Below are positions 11,192 through 22,180 of a DNA stretch of 64,000 nt, one piece after another. Every line of letters starts with the position of its first letter. Within the stretch, counting starts at the first letter, position 1. Source of the DNA: Chaetomium olivaceum (Eukaryota; Ascomycota; Sordariomycetes; Sordariales; Chaetomiaceae). A program made the translations under genes and the position numbers. The notes below the pieces were generated by a model. That model did no database searches, had not been told where the DNA came from, and saw only the letters and a list, made by a program, of their open reading frames with translations. The stretch is from the NCBI GenBank assembly GCA_039881045.1, contig JAYWVB010000008.1, positions 930,001-994,000 on the forward strand, given 5' to 3'.

Positions 11192-12805
11192 TTACCTCCC
11201 AAGGCCGAGGCGACGTTCACTCCCGCTGTGGGGGTCGTCGAGCAGATGGCTCAGATCCATCTCTGCGCCCCCGAGGAAGGACGAGCCGTGGGGATCAGTC
11301 ATGTCGAAGATGTCAGCGAGGGCAGGCAGGGACTCGGTCGACTCGTAAGCGGAGGGGGTTGCGGTCCGTCGCAGCATGTCTTCCTTGGAGCCTGATCGGT
11401 TGAGCTGGGGCTCAAATGACGGGAGGGCGGTGGTGCTCCGGGAGATGTCTGTGGCTAGGTTGACGGACGGCTCCAGGATGTTGGTTTTTCCGCGCGGCGC
11501 CTCCTTGGGGGGGTTGGTCTTTTCGATGCTTGCGTAAATGTCAGGGTACTTATTCCGGACCCGGTCACGCAAGTCCGTCGGCTGCCGGCTCGAGAGATTG
11601 TATTTAGGGTCCCGCTGGATCCTAGTCCAGGAGGGGCCGTACTGGTTGAGGCCGTCCAGAATCTCGTCGTCGTCCTGCTTCGTGAAGGGCCGGCGTTTCC
11701 GGCGGTGCGACTTCTCAAACGGGCCATGGATGCCCAACTCAGCCAGGTCCTCCAACTTCTTACGATGTGCCCGGGGCTTCCTCTTCTTAGGCGCCGCATC
11801 AGAGTCTAGGGCGGCGGACGGCGAGGTACCATCGTTATCGGCTCCCTCGTCCCCGGCTGGCTGGAGAATGTCTTCTAGCTGTATCCCGATTTTAGGTCTG
11901 GCGCTTCCTTCGGTAGTCGTCGCTGGTCCAGGCTCCCCATTCGCGGCTTGCTCTTCGGCCGCTGTTAGCCGCAGCTCCTCGGGGCAGCATGTCCTAAACC
12001 TATCCTTCAGATCGCCGGCGGTCCGGCCGTTGAATTGAAACCCCGGGTCCTCCAGGATTGTGGTCCATCTCCCCACCCCGTGGCGGCTCACACCCAGCAG
12101 AAGGTTATTGGTCTCCTCCTCGGTCCACTTTCTTCTCGGCTTCATAGGACGCCTCTTCGGCTTGGGATTATTGCTCGACTCGGCATCGGCAGCGGAGAAC
12201 AAAACCGGTCGGTCTTCGCTGGCACTGCCGGCATCCTTCCATGGTCCCAGGCTGAAATTCTCGTTTTCATCGAAGGAAGCCGATGTGATGGGTGGGAAAA
12301 CAGCGGCATCAGGCGGGGGCTCGTGGAGGCCAGCGATGATCGGAGGAACTACCTGCTGGGCGGACTTCTGCTTCTTCGGCAACTTGGGTAATTGTACCAG
12401 ATCCTCTTTAGTAGTGAGGGCCCTGTGCCGCTTTTTCGTCGAGACATCTTCGGGACTGCCCGGCCCATCATCAACAATGTTCCGTGACGTACTGGTCGGG
12501 ACATTTGCTTCGGACTCGCGGAGGAGGAGCTGGAGGGGCCGGATCGATGCAGTGTGCAAAGCAAAGGTATCGTCCGGCCTCCCGAGCGGCTTCACATGGT
12601 GAGGATCATCGACGGCGGAGAGCGGGGCAATTTGTGTCGGCGCAGCCCTCTCCGATCTGTGGCCGCTGGCGAATTCGGGGCCGAGTGGGGGGAGAGAGAT
12701 GGGCTGGCTCGACGCGGCACTGAGGGACACGGGTTGTATCGGCGGAAGATCAGGACTCTTCGGCTTGTTGAGGAGGTTCGTGAGCCATGGCTCGATGGTG
12801 GCCAT
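11192..12805 (-). CDS. Teb1/Tay1-like protein with two Myb domains, telobox-binding candidate
   Basis: A single exon encodes 537 residues. The ATG at 12805 (MATIEPWLTNLLNKPK) has a strong context, with A at -3 and G at +4; the frame stays open upstream but without another ATG. The N-terminal 220 residues are Pro/Ser-rich and disordered. Two Myb/SANT-type domains follow: about 222-275 (RRKWTEEETNNLLLGVSRHG, then GRTAGDLKDRFRTCC) and about 368-420 (RRPFTKQDDDEILDGLNQYG, then RQPTDLRDRVRNKYP). Both end in a DLRDR/DLKDRF recognition-helix signature. This layout matches the Schizosaccharomyces Teb1 and Yarrowia Tay1 family, nuclear proteins that bind TTAGGG-type repeats at telomeres and in promoters. 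A basic segment between the domains (PKKRKPRAHRKK) looks like a nuclear localisation signal. Binding specificity is inferred. Confidence 0.82.
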   Translation of the reverse strand: MATIEPWLTNLLNKPKSPDLPPIQPVSLSAASSQPISLPPLGPEFASGHRSERAAPTQIAPLSAVDDPHHVKPLGRPDDTFALHTASIRPLQLLLRESEANVPTSTSRNIVDDGPGSPEDVSTKKRHRALTTKEDLVQLPKLPKKQKSAQQVVPPIIAGLHEPPPDAAVFPPITSASFDENENFSLGPWKDAGSASEDRPVLFSAADAESSNNPKPKRRPMKPRRKWTEEETNNLLLGVSRHGVGRWTTILEDPGFQFNGRTAGDLKDRFRTCCPEELRLTAAEEQAANGEPGPATTTEGSARPKIGIQLEDILQPAGDEGADNDGTSPSAALDSDAAPKKRKPRAHRKKLEDLAELGIHGPFEKSHRRKRRPFTKQDDDEILDGLNQYGPSWTRIQRDPKYNLSSRQPTDLRDRVRNKYPDIYASIEKTNPPKEAPRGKTNILEPSVNLATDISRSTTALPSFEPQLNRSGSKEDMLRRTATPSAYESTESLPALADIFDMTDPHGSSFLGGAEMDLSHLLDDPHSGSERRLGLGR

Positions 12806-13818
12806 CGTGAAGCAATTGCTTTGGAGAGGGGGGCATTGAGATGGTCTGGGCGCTGGCTGCCCGGAGGAGTCGGAGGACAAGGCGGGTTGTGTGTGGGCGG
12901 GGAAGACTGGAGGAGGCGGAACACGCGTGGAGAAAACGAGTCGGGTCTACCGCAGTTGATTTCTTTTCTGCGCAGCAATAGGCGACCGGCGTCTACCGCA
13001 CAGTAGCTTTGCGGTCTCGGTCTAGAGGCAAAGGAGAGACAGCTGACAGTCAAGGTGGCTCAGGGCCCCTTCTCCGGCTTCTCCAGGGTCACTCGCTGTG
13101 AGGAATGGAATTTGAGGGTCCAAGGATTGGGAAGTCCAAGACGATCTGGAACCTCGCGGGTCAGCAGGGTGTTGAACCGAAGGCCCCGGTCGGAGCAGTG
13201 GGTCTCTAGAGCGATGATTGGTCATTCAAGACGCCGTGTCAGCCAATCGGCCGCAACGGGGCGATCTCGGTTTTCCATCGGCGCGGAAAAGAGGGTGATT
13301 GTAAAACCGTTCGTTACCTTACAGAGTTGAACACCAGCTCATTACATGTACCTGATGCTCGAGACTCGATTCTCTCCGGAATGAAACTGGGCGACAACCC
13401 AAACTCGCGTGATGAGAGTGCAAGATATGGTATGTATCCAGCGGCTTAAACAACGATACCAAGACTGCAAAGAGAGCCAAAACCGCCAGGGGTTATGAAG
13501 GACGTTTGTCACAGATACAGAATGGAAGATTGGCAACGCAAATCACTTCATTTCACACACACAGATTACGCAAATCAGGACATCAGCTTCATTGAAACAC
13601 ATCAGACATGATGAGACACAATCCAACAACAAGTGCATTATCCAAAATCCACCCTCATGATCAAGCCTCCAAATACACAAAAATGACACCCCCAAAATGC
13701 TATCCGCACATGCTAGATAGTGCCAGGAAGTATCCACAAGAAGAAGCGCAAGAAAGCCACCCGGCAAAACAAATGAAAGCCGTCTAAATCATCCCAACCG
13801 TCCTTTTAACACACCACT
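12806..13818. other. Intergenic region between the Teb1-like gene and the chitinase
   Basis: The left part is the promoter and leader of the Teb1-like gene. The AT-richer right part (about 13500-13800) is the chitinase 3' flank. No gene is seen. Confidence 0.6.
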
Positions 13819-16768
13819 TTAGAGAGCAAAGAACAGCGCCGCGACCACAGCCGCAGGCACGCCGAGCGCCACGGCATTGCGGCCGGCGCCGGCGGTCACG
13901 GGCAGGGTGGTCGTCGCCGGGAAGCCCGACGTGGTGGGGAAGCCGGCCGACGGGGCCGACGACAGCCCCAACGAAGCGGTCGTCTTCTCGACGGCGGTGG
14001 TGGGCTCGGGCTTGGGCACCGTCAGGGTGGTAAAGCGCGTGGTGGTGATTGCGATGGTCGAGGTCGAGTCCGTCTCCTCGTCATCGTCATCACCGTTGCC
14101 GCCCTCGCCGGGGGTGGGCTTGGGCGAGTCGACGGAGAGAGTCGGCTTGGGCGAATCGACCGAGGTAGTCAGCTCGGGCAAGTCAACCGAGGGGGTGGAG
14201 GAGGGGCCGCCAACAACGTCGGTGATGGGGCAGACGGTGGTGCTGACGGCGATGGTCTCGGTCACGACGCGGCCGGGGCAGGAAGTCACGCTCGGCGCGC
14301 ACGAGGTGATGGTGTAGGTGGTCGTCGTGTAGATGGTCGACGTCGTCATGCTCTGGGAAGCGGTGATGCTGGGGCTAGCACCGCCGTCCGAGGTCGACGT
14401 GCCGGGAATGGGAGCATTGGTCTCAGTGGCAGTCTCCGTGGCGGTTTCAGTGGCCGAGTCGGTGGCAGTCGCGGTAGCAGTTTCAGTGGCCGAGTCGGTG
14501 GCGGTGGCAGTCTCTGTAGCCGAGCCGGTAGCGGTCTCGGTGGCAGACTCAACAGCAGAAGTGCTAGTCTCGTCATCCTCGCAAGTGTCATCCTCGGTCG
14601 AGGTGCTAGTGGCCGGCTCGCCGCTATCAGTCGAAGTGGATTCAGGGGCAGAGGTGATGGTAGCGGACTCGGTGGCAGTCTCAGTGGCAGTCTCAGTGGC
14701 AGTCTCAGTGGCAGACTCGACAGCGGAGGTGCTAGTCTCATCATCCTCGCAGGTATCGTCCTCGTCAGTCGAGGTACTGGTGGCCGCATCACTGCTGGTG
14801 GAAGTAGGCTCAGGGGCCGAGGTGATAGTCGCAGAGTCGGTGGCGGACTCGGTCGCGGACTCTACGGCCGAGGTGCTAGTCTCGTCGTCCTCGCAAGTGT
14901 CATCGTCCTCAGTCGATGTGGCAGTAGCCGTTTCGCTGGTGGTGGTCGAAGTGACCTCAGGGGCCGAGGTGATGGTGGAGGTCTCCGTGGCAGTCTCGGT
15001 AGCGGTCTCGGTCTCGGTAGCAGACTCAGAGACAGACTCCGTAGCAGTCTCGCTGGCAGTCTCCGTCTCGCTGGCAGTCTCCGTGGCAGTCTCCGTGGCA
15101 GTCTCCGTGGCAGTCTCCGTGGCAGTCTCGGTCTCAGTAGCAGTCTCGGTAGCAGTCTCGGTAGCAGTCTCGGTCTCAGTAGCAGACTCAGTGGCGGTCT
15201 CGGTCTCGGTGGCGGTCTCGGTGGCGGTCCGGTGGCGGTCTCGGTGGCGGTCTCGGTGGCGGTCTCGGTAACAGTCTCGGTAGCGGTCTCAGTCTCGGTC
15301 TCGGTAATCGACGTGGACTCAGCCGATGAAGTAGGCTCGACCGAGGTGGAGGTGGTAGACGTGCTAGTGCTGGTCGAGGTGCTAGTAGAAGAGGTGCTGG
15401 TCGAAGTGCTCGAGCTAGTCGACGTGCTAGTCGAAGTGCTGGTGGTCGAAGTGGTGACGGGGGGCGGGATTCCAAACTTGACACAGATCTTTTGGCCAAT
15501 CTGCAGCGCGCAGTTAATGCCGGGGTTGAGGAGATACAAGTCACTCAGAGGCATGCCGTAGTAGTTGGCGACATCGAAGCAATTGTCACCGCCGACAACG
15601 GTGTGGTACCTGACGCAAGTAGTCGGGGTCGGGGTCGGGACGGTGGAAGTGGTGGTTGGGGCCGGTCCGCAGGCATATTCGTGCATGAGATCGTAGTAGC
15701 GGGTGCCGCTGAACGTCTCGCTGCCGTAGACGGCGTCCCAAACCATGACACCACCGAAAGCGTCCTTGTTCTTGTGCTTGTTGATCAGAGTGCGTGCCTG
15801 CGAAGGCGGCAGATACCCCGAGCCAGCAGCCGCCTTGGAGCCCGGCAGGCCGATGAAGATCTTGGCATTCTTGCTGGCGGTGTTCTTCAGATACGAGGCC
15901 CAAGCATCGAAGTTGTTGTTGTTTACTCCGGCGCACATCTCGTTGTTGTAGAACTGACGAAGAGGGCGTCAAACTGGCATTGGTTGATGATGGTCTTCAT
16001 CTTGAAATACCTATCCTCCAGGGGCATTCGGGAGCCGCCGTGATGAGGTACTTCCTGGTCGTGTCCAGGTTGGTCAAGCCACGCAGGCGCCGGACCATGG
16101 CAACATAGCCGGTTTGATCCTCTAAAAACAGGTGTTAGCATCATCAAACTATTACTACCTAGGCGAGGAAGACATTTTGTGCAAAAAAAGGGGGAAAGGG
16201 GGTAGTCTCACCGAACTTGTGCTCGATATCGAAGTCAAAGCCATCAAACACGAAGTGTTCATCGCCTTCCTCGGCGCCATAGTAGTCGTCAAACGGTCTC
16301 GGCTTGCCCTCCCAGTTCTTGTTGTAGGGACCAAAAGCACCCCAGATGAAGTCGGCAAAGTACTATCTCGGCAGGCCCGCTAGAGATGGTGTAGTCGGTA
16401 TGGGGCGGGTCCCACTGGCCGCCGATAGAGAGGAGCACCTTCTTTCCCTTCTTCTGGCAGTACCGGACATCGGCGGCAATTTGACCACACTTGGCGAGGA
16501 GGTTCGAGTCGACTTCGTTAGGGTCCTTGTACTTGGCCTCGATGCAGTGAATAGCGAAGTCACTGCCCGGATACTTCAAGCTTGACTTGTCCTGCTCGGG
16601 CGACTTGTTGATAAAGCCGACGGTGACATACTCAAAGGTAGAGGCATCACAGAAGGTCCTGAGTCTGTCTGTGGCCGCACCCTTCTGTCCCCAGTAGACG
16701 TTGACGGCAGGGGTTGCCAGGGCCGGGACAACGGCCAAAGCCGCGAGGGCGAGAGTCTTGGTGAGCAT
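13819..16768 (-). CDS. GPI-anchored class III (GH18) chitinase with LysM; frame interrupted at four points
   Basis: The product starts with a signal peptide (MLTKTLALAALAVVPALA), then a GH18 domain with YWGQKG, the SxGG motif LLSIGGQWD (about residues 112-120) and the complete catalytic motif DGFDFDIE (about 173-181). One 90-base intron (16211-16122) follows the catalytic motif. After VWDAVYG comes one LysM domain (YHTVVGGDNCFDVANYYG to KICVKFG), a long Thr/Glu/Ala tract of ETAT units, three CEDDETSTSAVES-centred repeats, and a C-terminus (GRNAVALGVPAAVVAALFFAL) typical of GPI attachment. The expected length is about 950 residues. It should cleave chitin at the cell surface or wall. The frame changes at about 16359-16368 (one extra base, with an in-frame TAG), 16021 (one base missing in a C run of the coding strand), 15955 (one missing, VQFYNN reads VSSTTT) and 15229 (one missing in the repeats). 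Because every segment remains well conserved, sequence error or recent decay are both possible. Confidence 0.8.
14420..15320 (-). repeat. ETAT-coding minisatellite with three longer repeats inside the chitinase gene
   Basis: Twelve-base units coding for Glu-Thr-Ala-Thr variants run through most of this interval. They alternate with three longer copies sharing CEDDETSTSAVESAT and a TSAPE-type spacer. The purest run is at about 15040-15300. A single-base loss at 15229 falls inside it. Such tracts form stalk-like O-glycosylated linkers in wall proteins and change length easily. Confidence 0.85.
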
Positions 16769-19700
16769 TATGGAGTTGGGGGGGTATTAACAATACAGAG
16801 TGTATGTATACACGCAAAAATGAGTGACTGGCCGAGGGGGCCGGGTCGTAAATGAGCGACTAGTGAGGTGTGAAGCACACAATGAAAGGACGCAAACAAA
16901 ACGTTTGCAACGGCCGGGGAGAGCACGCCGTCTGGTGTTGACTTGACAAGAACCAAGGACGGGATGGGGAAAAGGCAGCGGCAGCGGACACTGCAGCTTT
17001 TCATAGAAGATAGAACCCATCGACCCCCAACCAGCAAAGACAGCAACAGGCAGGGGGGAACCCAGAAGGGGTTGTGTTGCCGCAGCCCGTTCCCCACGAT
17101 GCGTCTGCTGTCGTTGACATCCGGCCTGGGCCCGGCGAGCAGGGGGGGGTGTTCAGGAAATTATCACGCATGTGTGCAGTAACCCTCCCACGCGCCCGCC
17201 GGACACCAGCCGCCCGCTGACGAATTGACAGGTCGATGGCATGTTTTTGTGTGTGTGGGTGCGGTGCGTGAGGTGGGACTCGGAATGGCCTCATCCCTCC
17301 AACGGGCCAAAACTCTTTTAAGTTGATCTCGAATTCAGAATGCCACAAATACGAATAAATAAATCCTATGATGGTGACTTTGAGGACACAAGCAGGTCAT
17401 GCCGGTGCAGTGGTAGCGTTGCGTGGATGGGAACCCGGAAGGTATGACAGCGGCGCTGGTTTGTGACCAGTGTGTGTGTGTGTTCCTTTCATCCCGTCCG
17501 TTCCTGCATCGTGCTTCCCGGGAGATTCGCATGCAGTGCCTGCACCTGCCTGCATGTTGGCCGCCACGCACGGCATCTTTTGGCCGCAGAGCCGACTCTG
17601 TGATGACACTTCTCGTCCCAAAGAAGAAGGCGCCCCTGCCAAGCCGATATTTTGCTCTTGCACAAGTCCCCCGCGTCTCCCAAGGAACCAACAGACATTG
17701 ATGGCGCCATGCCTAAAGCAGGTGAAGCTTGCGTTCCCATTGCGCTTTTTGCCTGCGTCTGCCTTGTGAGCGGGTGATATGGACTCCTCCCAGTTCTCCC
17801 AATGGTCCTGACCGAGCTGACTCAGGTGCAACCCTTCTCTCCTCTCATTCGACCATCTCCGAGGTTGGAGAACCACTAATGAATCCTGCCGCGTGCAAAC
17901 TGGGGCCGGGTCTGCCGCCCAGATCTGGTAGACCTGGTTTTCCCCGTTGGCATGTTTATTTTCGGATTTGGTTGATGTTGACGGGGTGCTCATTGATCTT
18001 ATTGATCTTTGACTACACGTGCATTTCTCGACGCCCTCTCGCCGATCCGGGCTGTCTTCCCGTGGGCTCGATCACTTCCCCTCTCGGCGATGAGGCTCTG
18101 CGCTGATCAACGACCGGCTCAATCGGCAAGGCCTCTCCGTTGGTGCCCGGCGACAGGGAGGCCCTGCACTTCTCCACTTGGCAGGCTCCAAACCCCGGTC
18201 TGGGCAGGCAAGTGCAAGGTTTTGGAGAGTTTTTTTATCTACCTGCTCCCGGGCCTCATCAAGATGACTTCTAGAACCCATGATGCGATGGTGCGATGAC
18301 TCCAGCGCGGTCTTGGCTATGGTCTCGATTGTGGGCACTGACGGGTTTGTGTGCCTTGTGTAATTTTGTTGGTTCTTTCGTTTTCTGGTTATATCAATCA
18401 ACCGGCTCGCTTAGCTCTGGGCCCACGACCTTCTCCTCCCCCTCCCCCTCCCCCTCCCCCAGACGACAGAAACCGCACATGTGCGTAAAAAAGCCAAAGG
18501 CGGGCCCTACTCGCCAGGAGCTAGGGGTTGACGACACCTCTCTTTCGCTGAACAGTCGAACGAGTTGGCCATACCGTGTAGCAGAGTTTGTTGCTCGAGA
18601 TTGCCCCTCAAATCACCAGTACCGTTTCTGCTGATTAATGGTTGAGCGACAATCGGGATCATCGGGATTCATGCATTGATGCGGTCACAACTCGAGACTC
18701 GTCTGGGGACGGGAGAGGGAGAGTGACTTCACTCAGCCGTGGTGTGTGTGGGACTCTGGTTGTCAAGTATTGACATGGTAATTCCAACCAACTGCTCGGA
18801 TCCAGTCCAGTCGGCCAGCTCTTTCCAATGGACGGGCAGAGAATTGCGCCCAAGGGCCATCGCCTTTTGCCCACGGGGGCTGGGGGTTTCGATTCGGCGG
18901 TGGCCCTTGGACGGGCACAAGTGCGCTGCATAGCGCCGAAATGACAAAGGGCGTTGCCCCTGGGCCTGCGTGGGCGTCATTGGTTCTGGGCAGTCGGTCG
19001 CCTAGAATTCCCAGCTCTCCGCCGTTTGATCACTCATGGCTGCTCAGGCGTGCGAGCGAGCTCCTGGGAGATGGGTATGGTTTGACATGGGGACTTGTCG
19101 TCGGCTAGGAGTTGAGCTTGGTGAAGCCCAAACACATGGAACACGTTCCCCAAGACGGTTACCCCCCAGAACAGTTAAGTTCTAAATATTAGGGAAGCCG
19201 AGAATTGATTAAGTCGGCCGTATAATGGTGTTGAGGCGTCCTTCTATCGGTCGGCCGTGGTAGCAACTGACCTGCCTTGTTTTCTCTGTTCTTTGTTGTC
19301 TTCTCGAGCCACTGGACGCGTGTAAAAGGGGGGTTGGTCGTCCCCGGGGAGATCGGAGGACTCCCCGCATGATCTGGCCCTTGTGGCAGCTGCATCTTGT
19401 GCATCACAAGACGGGTAGCCCGGTGTTTGGGGGATTCGGTCACATTTAAGTGCAATGATGGGAGAGTTGAGTCATCAGCTCATCAATCTGGGCCTGTTGA
19501 TTGTCTGGTGGCAGGTGAGTGCCTCACAGAAACAAGCTTTGTCTGCAACCGGCTTCGGTGGTTTATCCTCTCACCACTCTCCTTGAGACTCGGGGCCTCT
19601 CCTCCGGCAATGAAACCTGCTCGATGTCATTCCTAGATGATAGTCCAGTCTCCCAGGGGATTTGAGAGGTCCTTGCTTGTTGTTCTCGCAGCACGTCATG

Positions 19701-21299
19701 GCAGCAAAGGGCTCTTGCCAGACGGTTGCGAGATCAAGGTCCTCATTCAAGGGTGCGGACAGTGACCAAGGCCCGAAACACACAAGGATTGCTGGCCAAC
19801 TAGCACACCCACAAGGTGATCAACTCTCAATAGATCTGTTCCAAGGGTCCATCGCGGGCTTTTGATGTTTCTGTCATTCACTAATCTAGTAGAGAAGAGC
19901 GGACTGGACTGTCGATTATCCAACGCGCTCTACAATTTTGACAGCAGGGAGTTCGGGGTTTAGGCAGCTCCGATGAATTCCCCATCCACCCTGCGGGAGC
20001 ATTGATAATAAAAGCAGACAAATGGAAGTACGCTCTTGATACAGAGGGCCATTCTGGCCCTGATTGCTCACTCGCTGCTGGTACTTTTACCATGAATGGC
20101 ACGCTTTAAAATGTAGATGGACCAGAGTTGCCGTCATAGTCATTCATTATAAGCCTCCTTGTTGTCCCCGAAGACCTGGGTGTCGGAATACGGATTCCAG
20201 AAGGTTACCCCATCACAGATAAGGAAAAGGGCTCGACAAAAACTCCTTTTCTCGAGAGACATACTGGTTCCGCTCAACCCGCAAGTAACCGTCACCACTG
20301 GTGTACTGGTAGAACTGGAGCATATGGGACATGTTGCACGAGGACACGGCAGCCGAAGCAAACTTCGGGATCCATCCTTAAGGGCAACTATTTTTGCTTG
20401 TCGACAAAGTCCGGCGTTAAGTTCAGGGTTCAGTAAAACTTTTTCTACCTTTTGATCTGGTCGGCTTCATCAGTGTGGTTGAATTACTGTGATGGCCGCA
20501 AGTGCTGAACATGGATCTGACTTCACATACGATGATACGGCAACGGTAACTAGCACACAGGGAGTCGTCTGACAGGGCAATTTGAAGTTACAGCTGCACG
20601 GTTGTTGACGGTCAAAACCTTTCCCTACCTAAGTCACAATAGGTGACATGATTCACCAAATCTTCATTGTTGGGTCTTCCCACTTTGCGATGCGCCTCCT
20701 GACGACAGATGCCACAGATCAGGGAAGACATGCAAGGTCTTGACCAGCGTTAGAAAGGTATAAAAAACTGCAATTTAGACCGCCAATGTCAGTTGTTTCC
20801 TGGTTGAGTCCAGTTGTGAGAAACGGCCATGTCCATGGTGTGCAGTTTATCTGCCCTTGTCTCAATGCGATGATGGGCAAGGCAACCGGTTGAGCTGGTA
20901 TTGTTACATCGACCGGGGTTAAAATTATGCTGCTCCAAGACGTGGCGAGGACGCAAATGGATGTAACAACAACCCGCTTCGGGAACGCCACGGATGGCTC
21001 CTCACATCCGTTTTGAGTAACAGGATGTCCAATACAACTGTTAAAGAGAGGTCTTCTGGGTCTGGGACTTCTTTTGCGCACAAATTTCTTGGCTGACAGG
21101 GACATCGGAGGATCTGCCAGGTACTTCCAGTCAAAAAGCTCCCCTTGTAATCGATTGGGTAAAGCAATGTAGGCTGTATACAGTATAACTCTACGGTTTA
21201 CCTGAACATCTCCAGAACTGGCAGCTCGGCAGTCGGCCCGTCAGCGGTGCTGGGTGATACCTCAACGTGTTATCTCTGCCAAGACAGGATAATAAACAA
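16769..21299. other. Gene-free 4.5 kb upstream of the chitinase
   Basis: The right-hand 1.4 kb (about 19.9-21.2 kb) is somewhat richer in A/T than the flanks. A CTCCCC short repeat lies at 18434-18460. Open frames at 17397-17993 minus, 20140-20361 minus and 20719-21105 minus have no recognisable domain and were not accepted. The left end must hold the chitinase promoter. Confidence 0.5.
18434..18460. repeat. (CTCCCC)n short tandem repeat
   Basis: Several tandem CTCCCC units on the plus strand, outside any recognised gene. Confidence 0.9.
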
Positions 21300-21760
21300 A
21301 ATGCCCCTCCCCAAACGAGACGTCTCTTCCTCGCCGAGCACAAAAACACCACTACTGGCTGACCACCTATCCGCGCCTCGCTGCCCACACCCGAGTTCGA
21401 ACGCCCCGCGTTGGCGCAACCGACGACCACTTCTTCGACCCGGCGCGCAGCGCCGACGCGGTGGAGCTCTGGAAGCTATGCGCCACGCCGCAGGGGCCGA
21501 GGACGATGTTTGCTGTGGACAGGAAGGGGGCGGGGGGGTGCTGAGGAAGGCGAAGGAAAGGGCGAGGGAGAGGTAACGGGAGCATGTTTGCTCGCTGGTG
21601 AGGTGTGTTGCGTGCAGGGCGACGGGGGAGAAGGTTAGGGCGGAGGTAGCGAGGGAGTTGCAGGGACGGGAGGTGGTGTACCTATGCTGGCGCACATGGG
21701 GAGAGGGTATTTTTTGGGGTGAGGGGGGAGGAAGGGGCGCGCTGAGAGCCGCGGATCGTG
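21300..21760 (+). pseudogene. Possible gene remnant of unknown function
   Basis: One frame reads protein-like text: DHFFDPARSADAVELWKLCA, then TPQGPRTMFAVDRKGAGG. It then needs one extra base in the G run at about 21533-21539 to continue as VLRKAKERARER. After a TAA at about 21574 the same frame continues as REHVCSLVRCVACRATGEKV and ARELQGREVVYLCWRTWGEG. The composition and the persistence of one frame suggest a coding origin. I do not recognise the family. It could equally be chance in GC-rich DNA. Confidence 0.25.
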
Positions 21761-22180
21761 GGGGGTCGGGTCTTGGTGAACATTGTGCCGGGCACGGACG
21801 AGGAGTTGAGTCGTTACTCTCCCCATTGCTATCGCCATCGCCATCGCTATCGCCGTTGCGATGGTAACCCCCAAGTCGCACACGAGGAAGCTGTATTCCA
21901 GGCGACGGCCCTATTCCCAGGCTGCGGTGGTCTCCCACACTACATCCTCCTCAGCTGGGTGACTCCAGGACACCGCCCCAGTGGCCCCGTCCACGGACCT
22001 CACATATCCCTCAGGGTGGTCGGTCGAGGATACACGGACGGGTCACGTGGACACGTGCACAAGGTGCACAGCAGCGGCGCCCCGCGGTTTACGCTCACCC
22101 AACCAACACGAACTCGACAACATCATGGGAGGAACCCGGGGCGCGATCGAGACGACGATTTCATTCTGCGTTCATAAAAC

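Noticed and set aside
12806..12880. Upstream extension of the Teb1-like protein to 12880
   Set aside because: The extension begins with TTG; the ATG at 12805 has a strong context.
14333..15271. Plus-strand frame of 312 codons made of VAVSVAVS repeats
   Set aside because: It is the antisense translation of the chitinase ETAT repeats.
19900..21250. AT-richer stretch considered as a RIP-mutated transposon
   Set aside because: No terminal repeats, no transposase or integrase motif, and base composition is not extreme.
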